Positions 45,805 to 55,186 are shown, counted from the stretch's first letter. The stretch is 64,000 nucleotides of DNA from Vibrio tritonius (GCF_001547935.1 NZ_AP014636.1:372001-436000); one strand, 5' to 3'. Program-made: numbers and translations. Notes: generated by a model not told the origin, from the sequence alone.

Positions 45805-46251
45805 ATGAAGATCAAAAAAATGGCAATTACTCTGCCAGCCCCTCTATGCATTGTCGCTACGATCACACTTTTTATGACGTATCTGAATCATGGATTTAGT
45901 CATGATTTTATAAGCCAATGGTTGTGTGCATTTGCTTTCTCTGTGATCATTGTGCTGCCACTTGCAGGTGTATTGATTGTTAACGTGTCTAAGTGGGTCG
46001 AAACTAGCCTATTGCCAAATGCGAAACCGCTGTATCAAAAGCTAGTGCAGTGTGTTTTTATCGCTGTAGGCATTGAAAGTGTGATTAGCGTTGTAACAAC
46101 ATTAACGACAGTGCATGTCGCCAATGCTCAGGAATTTCTTTCTGTGTGGGCGATGACTTTAGTTCGTGCGTTACCGTTAGGTTATGTGATTGGCATGATG
46201 ATGGTATTTGTTGTTAAACCTCGTATTTCACGTGCGTTAGCTCGTGCTTAG
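45805..46251 (+). CDS. DUF2798-family membrane protein
   Basis: A 148-aa inner-membrane protein with four hydrophobic segments, in two repeats of two (near 8-25, 38-58, 80-100 and 118-138). The segment FISQWLCAFAFSVIIVLPLAGVLI is typical of DUF2798 proteins, whose function is unknown. It is divergent from a MarR regulator with a double operator between them, so expression is probably induced by the MarR ligand. A stable hairpin follows at 46278-46301. Confidence 0.75.
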   Translation: MKIKKMAITLPAPLCIVATITLFMTYLNHGFSHDFISQWLCAFAFSVIIVLPLAGVLIVNVSKWVETSLLPNAKPLYQKLVQCVFIAVGIESVISVVTTLTTVHVANAQEFLSVWAMTLVRALPLGYVIGMMMVFVVKPRISRALARA

Positions 46252-46628
46252 TTGCTCAATAGCTTTGCTACTGAATAGCGACCAACTTTGATGTTGGTCG
46301 CTTACTAGGGCCGTTTCGTAACGATCGATGCAAATAAAATTCGGTATGAAACGGTTGCACCTTTATTAATCATTTCTCTATATCGTGCACAATTTTAGGT
46401 CGAACTAGGAATCAATTGTTTTTCTTTCAACTCAATCGATGTGATTTTGTTTCTTTTTATCTAATTGATAATTAGAGACTTAACTGAGCTAAACGTTTGC
46501 TAAATTTGCCACGAAAAATTGGCATGGGATATGCCTAGATTGTATACAATGTTCAATATTGGAGTGTGCCTAACTCAACACTCGTAAAGTGAGTTATTGC
46601 GCAGTCCGGTCACTTAAGGAAGAGAGAG
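46252..46628 (+). promoter_or_regulatory. Region upstream of hpxO with hairpin and 12-bp palindrome
   Basis: No gene is seen. 46278-46301 is a 9-bp hairpin (GCGACCAAC and GTTGGTCGC) that may end the DUF2798 transcript although the T-run is short. 46539-46550, ATTGTATACAAT, is a perfect palindrome about 80 bases before hpxO and resembles GntR-type operators. Confidence 0.5.
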
Positions 46629-47783
46629 ATGAAAGGAATCGTCATTGGCGCAGGTATGGGCGGCATGTCTGCTGCTGCCGCTCTTAAGAAACAAGGCATA
46701 GATTGTGAGGTTTTCGAAGCCGTTAAAGAGAACAAACCGGTCGGTGCCGCCATTTCGGTGTGGTCAAACGGCGTGAAATGCATGAACTACCTAGGAATGG
46801 GGGAGATCATGGATAAGCTGGGTGGGCCAATGCATTACATGGCCTACATGGAGGGGGCGACTGGACAAGTTATGACTCAATTCAGTTTGCAGCCATTAGT
46901 GGACGCCGTTGGTGAGCGCCCTTGTCCTGTTTCTCGCGCTGATCTTCAAGCGAGTATGATCGATTGGTGGGGCCGAGAATCGGTCCATTTTGGAAAAGTG
47001 ATTGAAAGGGTAGAGCAGGATAAAGTAGGTATCACTGCCTTTTTTACTGATGGTTCGACCGAACAAGCTGACTTTTTGATTGCAGCAGACGGTACGCACT
47101 CTGTCATTCGTCCTTACGTACTCGGTTATCAACCAGAGCGTCGTTATGCGGGTTATGTGAACTGGAATGGCCTTGTAGATATTGATACCGATATTGCCCC
47201 TGACAATCAATGGACCACATTTGTTGGTGAGGGCAAACGAGTTTCTTTGATGCCCATTGCTGGCGGTCAATTTTACTACTTCTTTGATGTACCTTTAGCC
47301 AAAGGTTTGGCAGAAGACCGAAGCACCGCCAAGGCGGATTTAGCTCGCTATTTCGCGGGATGGTGTGAACCAGTGCAAAAGCTGATTGCTGCACTGGACG
47401 ACAGCAAGATCAATCGAATAGAGGTGCATGATATTGAGCCGTTCCCCACCTTAGTGAAAGGGCGGGTCGCTTTATTGGGGGATGCTGGCCACAGCACCAC
47501 TCCAGACATTGGTCAGGGTGGTTGCGCTGCATTTGAAGATGCCGTCGTACTTTCTACCGTACTGCAGCATTACGATGATATTGATTACGCACTACAAGAG
47601 TACCAACGCTTACGGGCTGAACGCGTAAAAGATTTAGTGCTCAAGGCGCGTAAGCGTTGTGATGTAACACATGGCAAGCATATGACAACCACAGAGCAGT
47701 GGTATAACGAATTAAAGCAGGAAAGCGGAGAACACATTATGGAAGGCTTAAAAGTCACCATCGCAGGTGGACCGCTCGGTTAA
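46629..47783 (+). CDS. hpxO: FAD-dependent urate hydroxylase (HpxO)
   Basis: A 384-aa flavin monooxygenase nearly the same length as Klebsiella HpxO. It has VIGAGMGGMSAAAALKKQGIDCEVFEA at the N terminus, the DG motif in LIAADGTHSVIRP, and GDAGHSTTPDIGQGGCAAFEDAV. The residues known to hold urate in HpxO, R204 and Y216, are present at the same numbers. It would convert urate to 5-hydroxyisourate, using NADH and O2. No other purine gene is close. AAGGAAGAGAG precedes the ATG, and a terminator follows at 47823. Confidence 0.87.
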   Translation: MKGIVIGAGMGGMSAAAALKKQGIDCEVFEAVKENKPVGAAISVWSNGVKCMNYLGMGEIMDKLGGPMHYMAYMEGATGQVMTQFSLQPLVDAVGERPCPVSRADLQASMIDWWGRESVHFGKVIERVEQDKVGITAFFTDGSTEQADFLIAADGTHSVIRPYVLGYQPERRYAGYVNWNGLVDIDTDIAPDNQWTTFVGEGKRVSLMPIAGGQFYYFFDVPLAKGLAEDRSTAKADLARYFAGWCEPVQKLIAALDDSKINRIEVHDIEPFPTLVKGRVALLGDAGHSTTPDIGQGGCAAFEDAVVLSTVLQHYDDIDYALQEYQRLRAERVKDLVLKARKRCDVTHGKHMTTTEQWYNELKQESGEHIMEGLKVTIAGGPLG

Positions 47784-47822
47784 TTTACTCGCACAACCAT
47801 AACAACATCAGCTGGCAGCCCA

Positions 47823-47849
47823 AAGCACCTGTACATCAGGTGCTTTTTT
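47823..47849 (+). terminator. Rho-independent terminator after hpxO
   Basis: The arms AAGCACCT (47823-47830) and AGGTGCTT (47838-47845) have a seven-base loop and a T-run. The first GGACACACACC motif of the accessory island starts four bases later. Confidence 0.85.
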
Positions 47850-48008
47850 AGAGGACACACACCTTTATTCAGTTCACATTTTGGTTTTAGCCATACAAAA
47901 CATCCCCAGCCATTCTTTGAAGTATCTCGAGTAATTACTGGCTCATTCTTTTACTCTCTTCAGTTAATCGCCACGCTAAGGCTCTCTATTTTCTCGGAAT
48001 CGCAATTT

Positions 48009-48971
48009 ATGACGACCGCACGCTCACAGCTGATTTGCCCCGACATCACGCCTTATTATCACTGCGTGTCTCGCTGTGTGCGTCGGACCTATTTATGTGG
48101 TTTTGATAGTCTCACTGGAAAATCTTATGAGCATCGCCGCGATTGGATTGAGCAGCGCATTCTTAGCCTTGCCAATGTTTATCTGATTCAAATCTGCTCT
48201 TATGCGGTGATGAGCAATCATTACCATTTGGTTGTTCGTATTGATAAAGAGAGCGCTCTTGCTTTATCGGACTTAGAAGTAGTTGAACGCTGGCACGCGG
48301 AACATCAACTGCCACCAATTATTCAACGTTGGTTAGCAGGAGAGATTAAATCGGACGCAGAAAAAGAAGCGTGCAATCAATTCATTAAAGAGTGGCGAGA
48401 GCGACTTTATTCCCTCAGCTGGTTTATGAGAGAACTTAATTATGGCATTGCCGTTCAAGCCAACAAAGAGGACCAATGCACTGGTCGTTTTTGGGAAGGG
48501 CGATTTAAATCACAAGCGCTACTTGATGAAAAAGCCTTGCTGGCAGCGATGGCGTATGTCGATTTAAACCCAATTCGAGCAAAAATGGCCGACACGCCTG
48601 AGCAATCCGACTTTACCTCAATAAAAGCGAGACTCACGAGTTTAGAGAAAGGAAAAACTACCACACCATCGCTTGCCAATTTCATGGGCTACGAGCATCA
48701 AGATAAGACTCTAGGCATTCCTTTTAAGCTCAGCGACTACCTTGAGCTAGTAGATTGGGTTGGTCGACAAATAAGGCCAGATAAACCCGGCTATATCGCT
48801 GAGTCACAACCCCATATACTCGCAAGACTCTCGTTAACCCAATCTGACTGTTTAGCACTTTGTACTGAACTAGAGAAAAAGCCTCGAGTTTGGGTTGGTA
48901 CCGCAGCACGTTTACACCATGCCAAAACAGCACTAAATAAGAAGCGGATGGTTGCACTGCATATCGCCTAA
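48009..48971 (+). CDS. IS200-like (Y1, HUH) transposase, REP-associated type
   Basis: A 320-aa protein with the Y1 transposase domain at the N terminus. It starts with YYHCVSRCVRRTYLCG, and the metal-binding HUH motif is NHYHLVV near residues 70-76; the Y1 tyrosine should lie in the following helix, perhaps in ELNYGIAVQ. It is longer than IS200 TnpA (about 150 aa) and fits the larger REP-associated or Vibrio-type relatives with an extra C-terminal region. Such proteins cut and join single-stranded DNA at hairpins. No good ribosome-binding site is seen. Its 3' part is repeated, in damaged form, at 53799. Confidence 0.8.
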   Translation: MTTARSQLICPDITPYYHCVSRCVRRTYLCGFDSLTGKSYEHRRDWIEQRILSLANVYLIQICSYAVMSNHYHLVVRIDKESALALSDLEVVERWHAEHQLPPIIQRWLAGEIKSDAEKEACNQFIKEWRERLYSLSWFMRELNYGIAVQANKEDQCTGRFWEGRFKSQALLDEKALLAAMAYVDLNPIRAKMADTPEQSDFTSIKARLTSLEKGKTTTPSLANFMGYEHQDKTLGIPFKLSDYLELVDWVGRQIRPDKPGYIAESQPHILARLSLTQSDCLALCTELEKKPRVWVGTAARLHHAKTALNKKRMVALHIA

Positions 48972-49029
48972 ATCTTCAATCGGTATTATTTAAATTTAAC
49001 CCACCAATACTTCCATTTCGATTAGACAA

Positions 49030-49070
49030 CACTAACGAGCTGCCACCTATACAAAATCAGGCAGTTAGTG
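49030..49070 (+). repeat. Imperfect hairpin 3' of the Y1 transposase gene
   Basis: CACTAA-CGAG-CTGCC and GGCAG-TTAGTG pair with a four-base bulge on the left arm. Y1 transposases recognise imperfect hairpins near element ends, so this could be one end structure. The decayed copy at 53799 lost it. Confidence 0.45.
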
Positions 49071-49203
49071 ATTATTTCGATCCTGATTAGTTATTAAAAA
49101 ACAGAACAACGACTGTTCAATCTCTGCTTTGACTTTGCTTTTTTGCAGGACACACGCTTTAAGTTTGTCTTTGTTCATGTTTTGGGATGGTGACTGTCCC
49201 TCT

Positions 49204-49908
49204 ATGGACCATTCGCCGTACGGTGCGATATCCGGTGATGATTTATCCGTTCAGCCGTTTGGTATGTCGACTAAACGTGGTGATTTTGAAAGTGGTTTGG
49301 TGTACTTTGGGTTTCGCTTTTATGTGCCTCATTTAGGCCGTTGGCTAAACCGTGATCCATTGCAAGAGCAAGGTGGCATCAACCTTTATGGTTATGTGAA
49401 TGGTGATCCGTTAGGGTATGTGGACCCGGATGGACGGTATGCTATTTGGGTTGCCAGAGGAGTTGCTGCAGCTGTCAGTGCTGGAAGTGATTATTTAATC
49501 CAAGCTGGGTTTTATTATGCCGCACATGGTTCCTGGATCCCTTGGGACTGTGTCGATGGCTATAGTATGCTTGAAAGTGCTGGATTGGGGGCTTTGGGAG
49601 TTACAAAGAGTGCAGGTAAATTACCTCTTTATGACGCTAGAACTTTAAAAAGAATGGGCGAGGATACCTTCCACAATTTCCCTGCATCTTTTGAAAAAAT
49701 TATTCTTTCTCAGAAGCCTATAGTCAGGGCAAATGGTCGCTCTGAATATCTAAAACAGGGAACAATTAATGGAAAAGAAGGTGTTTTCCATATTACTACA
49801 GACAAAGGTGGAAAAATAATGCGACACAGAGCATTTATTCCAAAGAGTGATTGGGCGCGCTACTCAGACAGGTGGGAGCTTCCAAGTATTGAAAATGTAG
49901 CGAATTAA
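49204..49908 (+). CDS. Orphan Rhs C-terminal tip with variable toxin domain (first)
   Basis: About 234 aa from the ATG at 49204; a frame is open further back, to 49129, but is unrelated to Rhs. It starts in the last part of an Rhs core (SPYGAISGDDLS, VYFGFRFYVPHLGRWLNRDPLQEQGGINLYGYVNGDPLGYVDPDG), where full Rhs proteins are cleaved, then a hydrophobic linker to about residue 136, then a unique C-terminal domain of about 95 aa ending HRAFIPKSDWARYSDRWELPS. That domain should be a toxin; a BECR-type RNase fold is possible but I cannot assign a family. The core is 403 bp nearly identical to 51039-51441. Without the main Rhs shell it may be a silent spare. Confidence 0.65.
   Translation: MDHSPYGAISGDDLSVQPFGMSTKRGDFESGLVYFGFRFYVPHLGRWLNRDPLQEQGGINLYGYVNGDPLGYVDPDGRYAIWVARGVAAAVSAGSDYLIQAGFYYAAHGSWIPWDCVDGYSMLESAGLGALGVTKSAGKLPLYDARTLKRMGEDTFHNFPASFEKIILSQKPIVRANGRSEYLKQGTINGKEGVFHITTDKGGKIMRHRAFIPKSDWARYSDRWELPSIENVAN
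49211..49613 (+). repeat. Rhs core direct repeat, copy 1
   Basis: A 403-bp stretch nearly identical to 51039-51441. It covers the end of the Rhs core, the DPDG cleavage region and the hydrophobic linker. Outside it the two Rhs tips share nothing, so recombination between such cores can swap toxin ends. Confidence 0.8.
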
Positions 49909-49913
49909 AAAAC

Positions 49914-50588
49914 ATGAATGATAATTTAAATTATAGCTTTTCCGGCGATGATTACGATCAGACACTGGATTTACAATCTTTCGGATTGAATGTGTTTAAT
50001 GGTGTTGCAGACGATTTGGTTACGAGTGTTAATGGAGAGTTGCAAGTTCGACTTAATTTTAACGGCGATATTGGCTATTTGCATAACCTGAGAATTGCTA
50101 ACGACGTCGTTGTATTCGTACCAGTAATTTCTGATATCGAAATTGAAGGATATCTTAGCAGTTCAAACTCTTTCATTCTGATTTGCTCTTTAAAAGAGTT
50201 GAAGGAATTTTGGTCAGCTTTAAGATACGAGCCTAGTGAGCTCGAAGAACTTCAACAAGCGACTCAGAATGACTTGTTTTTATTGTGGCTGATATCTAGT
50301 GGAACTAAGTCGTTAATGTCGCTTAGGATGGAATCGTTAGTGGATTCTTTATTAAAGAATATTATCGCTGAAAGTGCAGATGGCTCGCCATCTGTTCAAG
50401 AAGTCATACAAAGCATTTATACGGGGGATAAGACTCTTGAGCTCATTGATACTAGTAACTTTAGTTTTAAAGAAACGATAACCGTATTTATTGATGAAGA
50501 TAACGGTGAAATTATCGAGTGGAACGCTTTAGATACTAAAAGAGTCCACTGTTTGCTAAACAGCAATTATTTGCTCAAGCTTACATAG
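49914..50588 (+). CDS. Probable immunity protein for the first Rhs tip
   Basis: A 224-aa acidic, soluble protein with no signal peptide and no domain that I recognise. Its start lies five bases after the stop of the first Rhs tip, on the same strand. A small acidic gene right behind a variable Rhs end is the usual place of the cognate immunity gene, so binding and blocking of that toxin is likely. It differs completely from the gene behind the second tip. A terminator follows at 50596. Confidence 0.6.
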   Translation: MNDNLNYSFSGDDYDQTLDLQSFGLNVFNGVADDLVTSVNGELQVRLNFNGDIGYLHNLRIANDVVVFVPVISDIEIEGYLSSSNSFILICSLKELKEFWSALRYEPSELEELQQATQNDLFLLWLISSGTKSLMSLRMESLVDSLLKNIIAESADGSPSVQEVIQSIYTGDKTLELIDTSNFSFKETITVFIDEDNGEIIEWNALDTKRVHCLLNSNYLLKLT

Positions 50589-50595
50589 ATATTCC

Positions 50596-50615
50596 AAAGC
50601 CCTTCGGGGCTTTTT
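50596..50615 (+). terminator. Rho-independent terminator after the first immunity-type gene
   Basis: The arms AAAGCCC (50596-50602) and GGGGCTTT, with a TTCG loop, are followed by a T-run. Confidence 0.8.
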
Positions 50616-50746
50616 CTTTGCTCTCAAATCATTAATAAAACCGATATTTATTAGAAAGGTTAATAACCTGCCTGTTTTTTCGACTAAAAAATTGCGTTTG
50701 CTGTATTAGGATTTTTATAATCGCTTTTTTAAAGGAATTTTAAAAA

Positions 50747-50845
50747 ATGACTAAAATTGAAGTTTTTTCTGGGCGGAAATTGAACGATTGTACGCTGGTC
50801 TTTTGTGTTCAAATCACTGTAGATGTTGTGAGTCCTGGGCTGTAG
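50747..50845 (+). CDS. Possible 32-aa ORF between the two Rhs tips
   Basis: ATG at 50747 with AAAGGA about 10 bases before, encoding MTKIEVFSGRKLNDCTLVF and 13 more residues up to a TAG. It might be the start of a truncated immunity-type gene. No family is recognised and it may not be expressed. The rest of 50616-50968 holds a GGACACACACC motif at 50917 and nothing else that I can name. Confidence 0.3.
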   Translation: MTKIEVFSGRKLNDCTLVFCVQITVDVVSPGL

Positions 50846-50968
50846 TAGTAATTGGTAATTATAATGAATAACAATAATATCAATAATTTGACTGTAACTA
50901 TTTAGTAATCTAACTGGGACACACACCTTAAAAAAGCACGAAAAAGCGGTGATAATAAATATACCTAC

Positions 50969-51760
50969 ATGACCAATCATCTGGGGCATGTTTATGGGGT
51001 ATTTGATCAAACCGGCACTCGGGTTGAAAGCCATGCGTATTCGCCATACGGTGCGATATCTGGTGATGATTTATCCGTTCAGCCGTTCGGAATGTCGACC
51101 AAGCGCAGTGATTTTGCCAGTGGTTTGGTGTACTTTGGTTATCGCTTTTATGTGCCTCATTTAGGTCGTTGGCTGAATCGTGACCCACTGCAAGAGCAAG
51201 GTGGCATCAACCTTTATGGCTATGTGCACGGTGATCCGTTAGGTTATGTGGATCCGGATGGGCGGTATGCTATTTGGGTTGCCAGAGGAGTTGCTGCAGC
51301 TGTTGGTGCTGGAAGTAATTATTTAATCCAAGCTGGGTTTTATTATGCCGCACATGGTTTCTGGAGCCCTTGGGACTGTGTCGATGGCTATAGTATGCTT
51401 GAAAGTGCCGGATTAGGGGCTTTGGGTGTAGGAAAAAGTGCTAAGGTTCCAAAGGGAGGGCGTGGGCAGCAAGTTGGAAGCATGATAAAAACTGATGGTT
51501 CAACCACGGCCAGCGCCATAAAAGCAAAAGCGGAGTCGGTAGGTTTTAAATCCACCCAAACAGCAAACGGTCCTTTGAAAATGGTTGATGAAAATGGAGT
51601 GGCTCGGGTAACGATTAAAGGCGGAAGTCAACGTGCACCGGGTAATGCTGGTCCTCATGTTGAGCTTAAAACTTCTAGTGGTCAAAGAGTAAATCCTGCT
51701 GGTAATCCAGTAACACGTAAGAGCCCTGAAAATCACACACCAATTGACTTTGATTTATAG
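50969..51760 (+). CDS. Orphan Rhs C-terminal tip with variable toxin domain (second)
   Basis: 263 aa from an ATG inside the Rhs core (MTNHLGHVYGVFDQTGTRVE, SPYGAISGDDLS, ..GYVDPDG). The frame is open and Rhs-like for some ten codons before that ATG, up to a GGACACACACC motif at 50917, so the core is cut there and no natural start is seen. After the shared core and hydrophobic linker (to about residue 160) comes a unique domain of about 100 aa ending GPHVELKTSSGQRVNPAG and SPENHTPIDFDL. The spaced His residues suggest a metal-free or metal-dependent nuclease, but I cannot name the family. A small immunity-type gene follows. Confidence 0.65.
   Translation: MTNHLGHVYGVFDQTGTRVESHAYSPYGAISGDDLSVQPFGMSTKRSDFASGLVYFGYRFYVPHLGRWLNRDPLQEQGGINLYGYVHGDPLGYVDPDGRYAIWVARGVAAAVGAGSNYLIQAGFYYAAHGFWSPWDCVDGYSMLESAGLGALGVGKSAKVPKGGRGQQVGSMIKTDGSTTASAIKAKAESVGFKSTQTANGPLKMVDENGVARVTIKGGSQRAPGNAGPHVELKTSSGQRVNPAGNPVTRKSPENHTPIDFDL
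51039..51441 (+). repeat. Rhs core direct repeat, copy 2
   Basis: The second copy of the 403-bp core found at 49211-49613, in the same orientation, with scattered single-base differences. It ends just where the toxin-specific sequence begins. Confidence 0.8.
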
Positions 51761-51771
51761 GAGAATGTGTG

Positions 51772-52140
51772 ATGAGTAGTTACTATGATTGGGAAGGGTT
51801 TGCTGATATTTATTTGGAAGATAGTTTTGTATTGGGTATTTGTGAATCTCCCAATGAAATTTCTTTTATTGTTGAAGCGGTCTTGACGGAAAATCACCCT
51901 TTGTATACGCCGCCTGAAAGTGATGAGCAATATTGTTATAAGAAAGGAAAGATTGTTTTTCAAGGCTTGAAGTGCGTTAGATGGATAAATAGAAACGAGG
52001 CTCCATTTACTGATGCTTCTGGTGAAGAAGACTATGGTAATATTGATGTTTTTGAATTATCGAATGATAAGTATGTTCTGTCAGGAGATTGGGGTGAGCT
52101 AGAAGTCACGTCAATACCTGTAAAGTGGATTTGTATTTAA
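51772..52140 (+). CDS. Probable immunity protein for the second Rhs tip
   Basis: A 122-aa acidic protein, AT-rich in codon use, with WEGF, NHPLYTPPESDEQ and KWICI as visible marks. It starts 11 bases after the second Rhs tip; the ATG at 51772 follows AGGAG at eight bases and is preferred over the GTG at 51769. It has no signal peptide or membrane segment. By position it should neutralise the toxin domain of the second tip. No family is recognised. Confidence 0.6.
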   Translation: MSSYYDWEGFADIYLEDSFVLGICESPNEISFIVEAVLTENHPLYTPPESDEQYCYKKGKIVFQGLKCVRWINRNEAPFTDASGEEDYGNIDVFELSNDKYVLSGDWGELEVTSIPVKWICI

Positions 52141-52373
52141 GGTCAGAGCCATTCAAATTAAATGGGCTTTGGTTGAAATTAAAGAGGGAGGACACACACT
52201 ATAATCAAAGATACAAAAGTAGCAGATTAGGATGCGTATCCTTTTATTTTAATTTATCATGAAAAGAACCTCACTATTTAGTGAGGTTCTTTGCTTTTTA
52301 AACCAGTCTCGTTAATTAAAGCATGCTTTCATCAATGTCCTTTTTAAATCATTAGCCAAATAACACATCTTTA
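52141..52373 (+). other. Gap between the second Rhs module and the IS3 element
   Basis: It holds a GGACACACACT motif (52190-52200) and a perfect 12-bp hairpin, AAAGAACCTCAC-N6-GTGAGGTTCTTT (52263-52292), probably a terminator. No gene is seen. Confidence 0.6.
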
Positions 52374-52438
52374 TAGTGGTTTAATGATCCCGGACACCTA
52401 ATTAGGTGGTAAAATCTCCACCATAAATGAGGTGTTCA

Positions 52439-53595
<1,157 letters not shown>

Positions 53596-53659
53596 CCACT
53601 ATACTTTTAACTTGGTGGGGCGGTATGGGAATGCGCCTAAGTTGGAGGAGGCTGATCGC

Positions 53660-53790
53660 CAATCTTGATTGGACATGAATTTTTTTCGGTATTCCGATGG
53701 AGTGACGCCGCAATACGTTCTAAATGCTGCGATCATTCGGCGATGTTCATTGAATCCAACAGCGTGACTGATGTCAGTTATCGGGAGGTG
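53660..53790 (-). pseudogene. Remnant of an AraC-family regulator (C-terminal helix-turn-helix)
   Basis: On the minus strand, ITDISHAVGFNEHRRMIAAFRTYCGVTPSEYRKKFM is the second helix-turn-helix and the end of an AraC/XylS regulator. The rest of the gene is gone; upstream the frame meets the decayed Y1 sequence within a few codons. It is flanked by the IS3 right end and the Y1 fragment. Confidence 0.6.
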
Positions 53791-53798
53791 GACTGTAG

Positions 53799-53998
53799 TG
53801 GTCGACAAATAAGGCCAGATAAGTCCGGCTATATAGCTGATTCACAACCGAATATACTCGCAAGACTCTCGCTAACCCAATCTGACTGTTTAGCACTTTG
53901 TACTGAACTATAGAAAAAGCCTCGAGTTTGGGTTGGTACCACAGCACGTTTACACCATGCCAAAACAGAACAACGACTGTTCAATCTCTGCTTTGACT
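53799..53998 (+). pseudogene. Decayed second copy of the Y1 transposase unit (3' end)
   Basis: 53799-53968 repeats 48761-48930 (the last part of the Y1 gene) with few changes, one of which turns a GAG codon into TAG at 53911-53913. Then it jumps to the match of 49098-49136, so 174 bases are missing between two AAAACAG copies. It ends near GGTGACTGTCCCC (54011), like the intact unit. Confidence 0.75.
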
Positions 53999-54364
53999 GT
54001 GTATTGGAATGGTGACTGTCCCCCTATGTTAGTGAGTGTCCCCCTAAGGATGATGTTCTTGGAGGGTGAGTGTCCCCCCTATGGTCGATGACCTCTATGC
54101 TCAATAGACCATTCATCTCGAACAATGACAATATTCTGTCAAATAGCGTAAAAATACGTCGCCTAGACTCGAATTTCTTGTCATGTTTACGCACACTGAT
54201 TACCGGATAACCCCAAATGACCTCAAGATGCAGAATTTAAAGCTTCATCACCGAGTAAGGTGCAAGCTTAATGAAAGCTTATAGCTAGTTTATGCGGGTC
54301 AAAGTAAGTGCTGCGATGGCAAGGCTAAGCGAACAACACTCTACCTTAGGAATAAGGACTAGTT
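53999..54364 (+). other. Junction sequence with three GTGA(C/G)TGTCCCC motifs and a repeat fragment
   Basis: No gene is seen. GGTGACTGTCCCC (54011-54023), GTGAGTGTCCCCC (54033-54045) and GTGAGTGTCCCCC (54066-54078) lie close together in the same orientation. 54211-54274 is the left end of a miniature element (CCCAAATGACCTCAAGATGCAG.. in outline) without a right end. An AAGGAATAAGGA stretch before 54365 serves phzF. Confidence 0.6.
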
Positions 54365-55162
54365 ATGGAATTAGATATCTATCAGGTAGATGCATTTACT
54401 ACCGAAGCGTTTAAAGGGAACCCTGCTGGAGTGTGCATTTCTGATGAGGAGCTACGCGAAGGTCAGATGTTGTCAATTGCTCGAGAAATGGCTCTGTCAG
54501 AAACGGCTTTTTATGTCCGTAATACGCATAAGTTGCGCTGGTTTACCCCAGAAGTGGAAGTGGCGCTGTGTGGCCACGGAACCTTAGCGCTTGCCCATAT
54601 TTTGCAAGAGAGCGGTGAAGCATCATTTGGGGATACCTTATGTTTTGAGACGATGTCAGGACCACTTAGCGCCACGATTGAAGAGAATTATATTGCCCTC
54701 AATTTCCCAGTGGCTGAATTGCAGGGAGCGGAGGTGGCTCGGGAAAAATTGGACTTATTGGGGATCGATGAAGACAGTGTTGTGAGCTATCTACAGTTTG
54801 ATAGTAAAGAGCTTATTGAAATAGATAGTGAGCAGTTACTTATCTCACTCACCCCAAGTTTCGAGCGATTAAAGCAACTACCTGGACGAGGCATAGTGGT
54901 GACCTCGAAAGCTGGGTGCAATAAACTCGATTTCATTTCCCGTTATTTTGCTCCTTGGGTCGGTGTCAATGAAGACCCGGTAACAGGATCAGCCCATTGC
55001 GCTCTCGCTGCTTATTGGGGAGAAAAACTCAAGAAACATCAGCTTAATGGCTATCAAGCATCGCAACGTGGTGGTAACGTAGGTTGCACATTGCTCCCTA
55101 ACCACCGAGTGGAACTTCGGGGGAAGGCAAAAACAATAGTGAAAGGTAAGTTATATTTATAG
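54365..55162 (+). CDS. PhzF-family isomerase-like protein
   Basis: A 265-aa protein of the PhzF/diaminopimelate-epimerase fold. It opens with YQVDAFTTEAFKGNPAGVC, has ALSETAFYV with the catalytic glutamate, CGHGTLALAHIL, and VNEDPVTGSAHCALAAYWGEKL. Most members outside phenazine clusters have no known substrate, and no phenazine gene is nearby. It starts after an AAGGACT-like site and is followed by an acetyltransferase gene after 24 bases, probably on one transcript. Confidence 0.83.
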   Translation: MELDIYQVDAFTTEAFKGNPAGVCISDEELREGQMLSIAREMALSETAFYVRNTHKLRWFTPEVEVALCGHGTLALAHILQESGEASFGDTLCFETMSGPLSATIEENYIALNFPVAELQGAEVAREKLDLLGIDEDSVVSYLQFDSKELIEIDSEQLLISLTPSFERLKQLPGRGIVVTSKAGCNKLDFISRYFAPWVGVNEDPVTGSAHCALAAYWGEKLKKHQLNGYQASQRGGNVGCTLLPNHRVELRGKAKTIVKGKLYL

Positions 55163-55186
55163 TATTCATTAGATAAGGGAAACGAG

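Larger units (their letters stand above)
47853..49200 (+). mobile_element. Possible mobile unit carrying an IS200-like (Y1) transposase gene
   Basis: The unit begins with GGACACACACC (47853-47863) and ends with GGTGACTGTCC (49189-49199), whose complement is GGACAGTCACC; the two ends match at 9 of 11 positions as inverted repeats. Inside are the Y1 transposase gene, an imperfect hairpin (49030-49070) and a second GGACACACGC (49148). The boundaries are an inference from these motifs and from a decayed second copy at 53799-54023. Confidence 0.4.

Noticed and set aside
49211..51441. Reading the duplicated core as an assembly error
   Set aside because: The two copies differ by scattered bases and by completely different flanks, which fits two real modules.
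53665..53913. 82-codon rightward frame after the IS3 element
   Set aside because: It joins the antisense of the AraC remnant to the decayed Y1 fragment and ends at the nonsense change, so it is a chance fusion.
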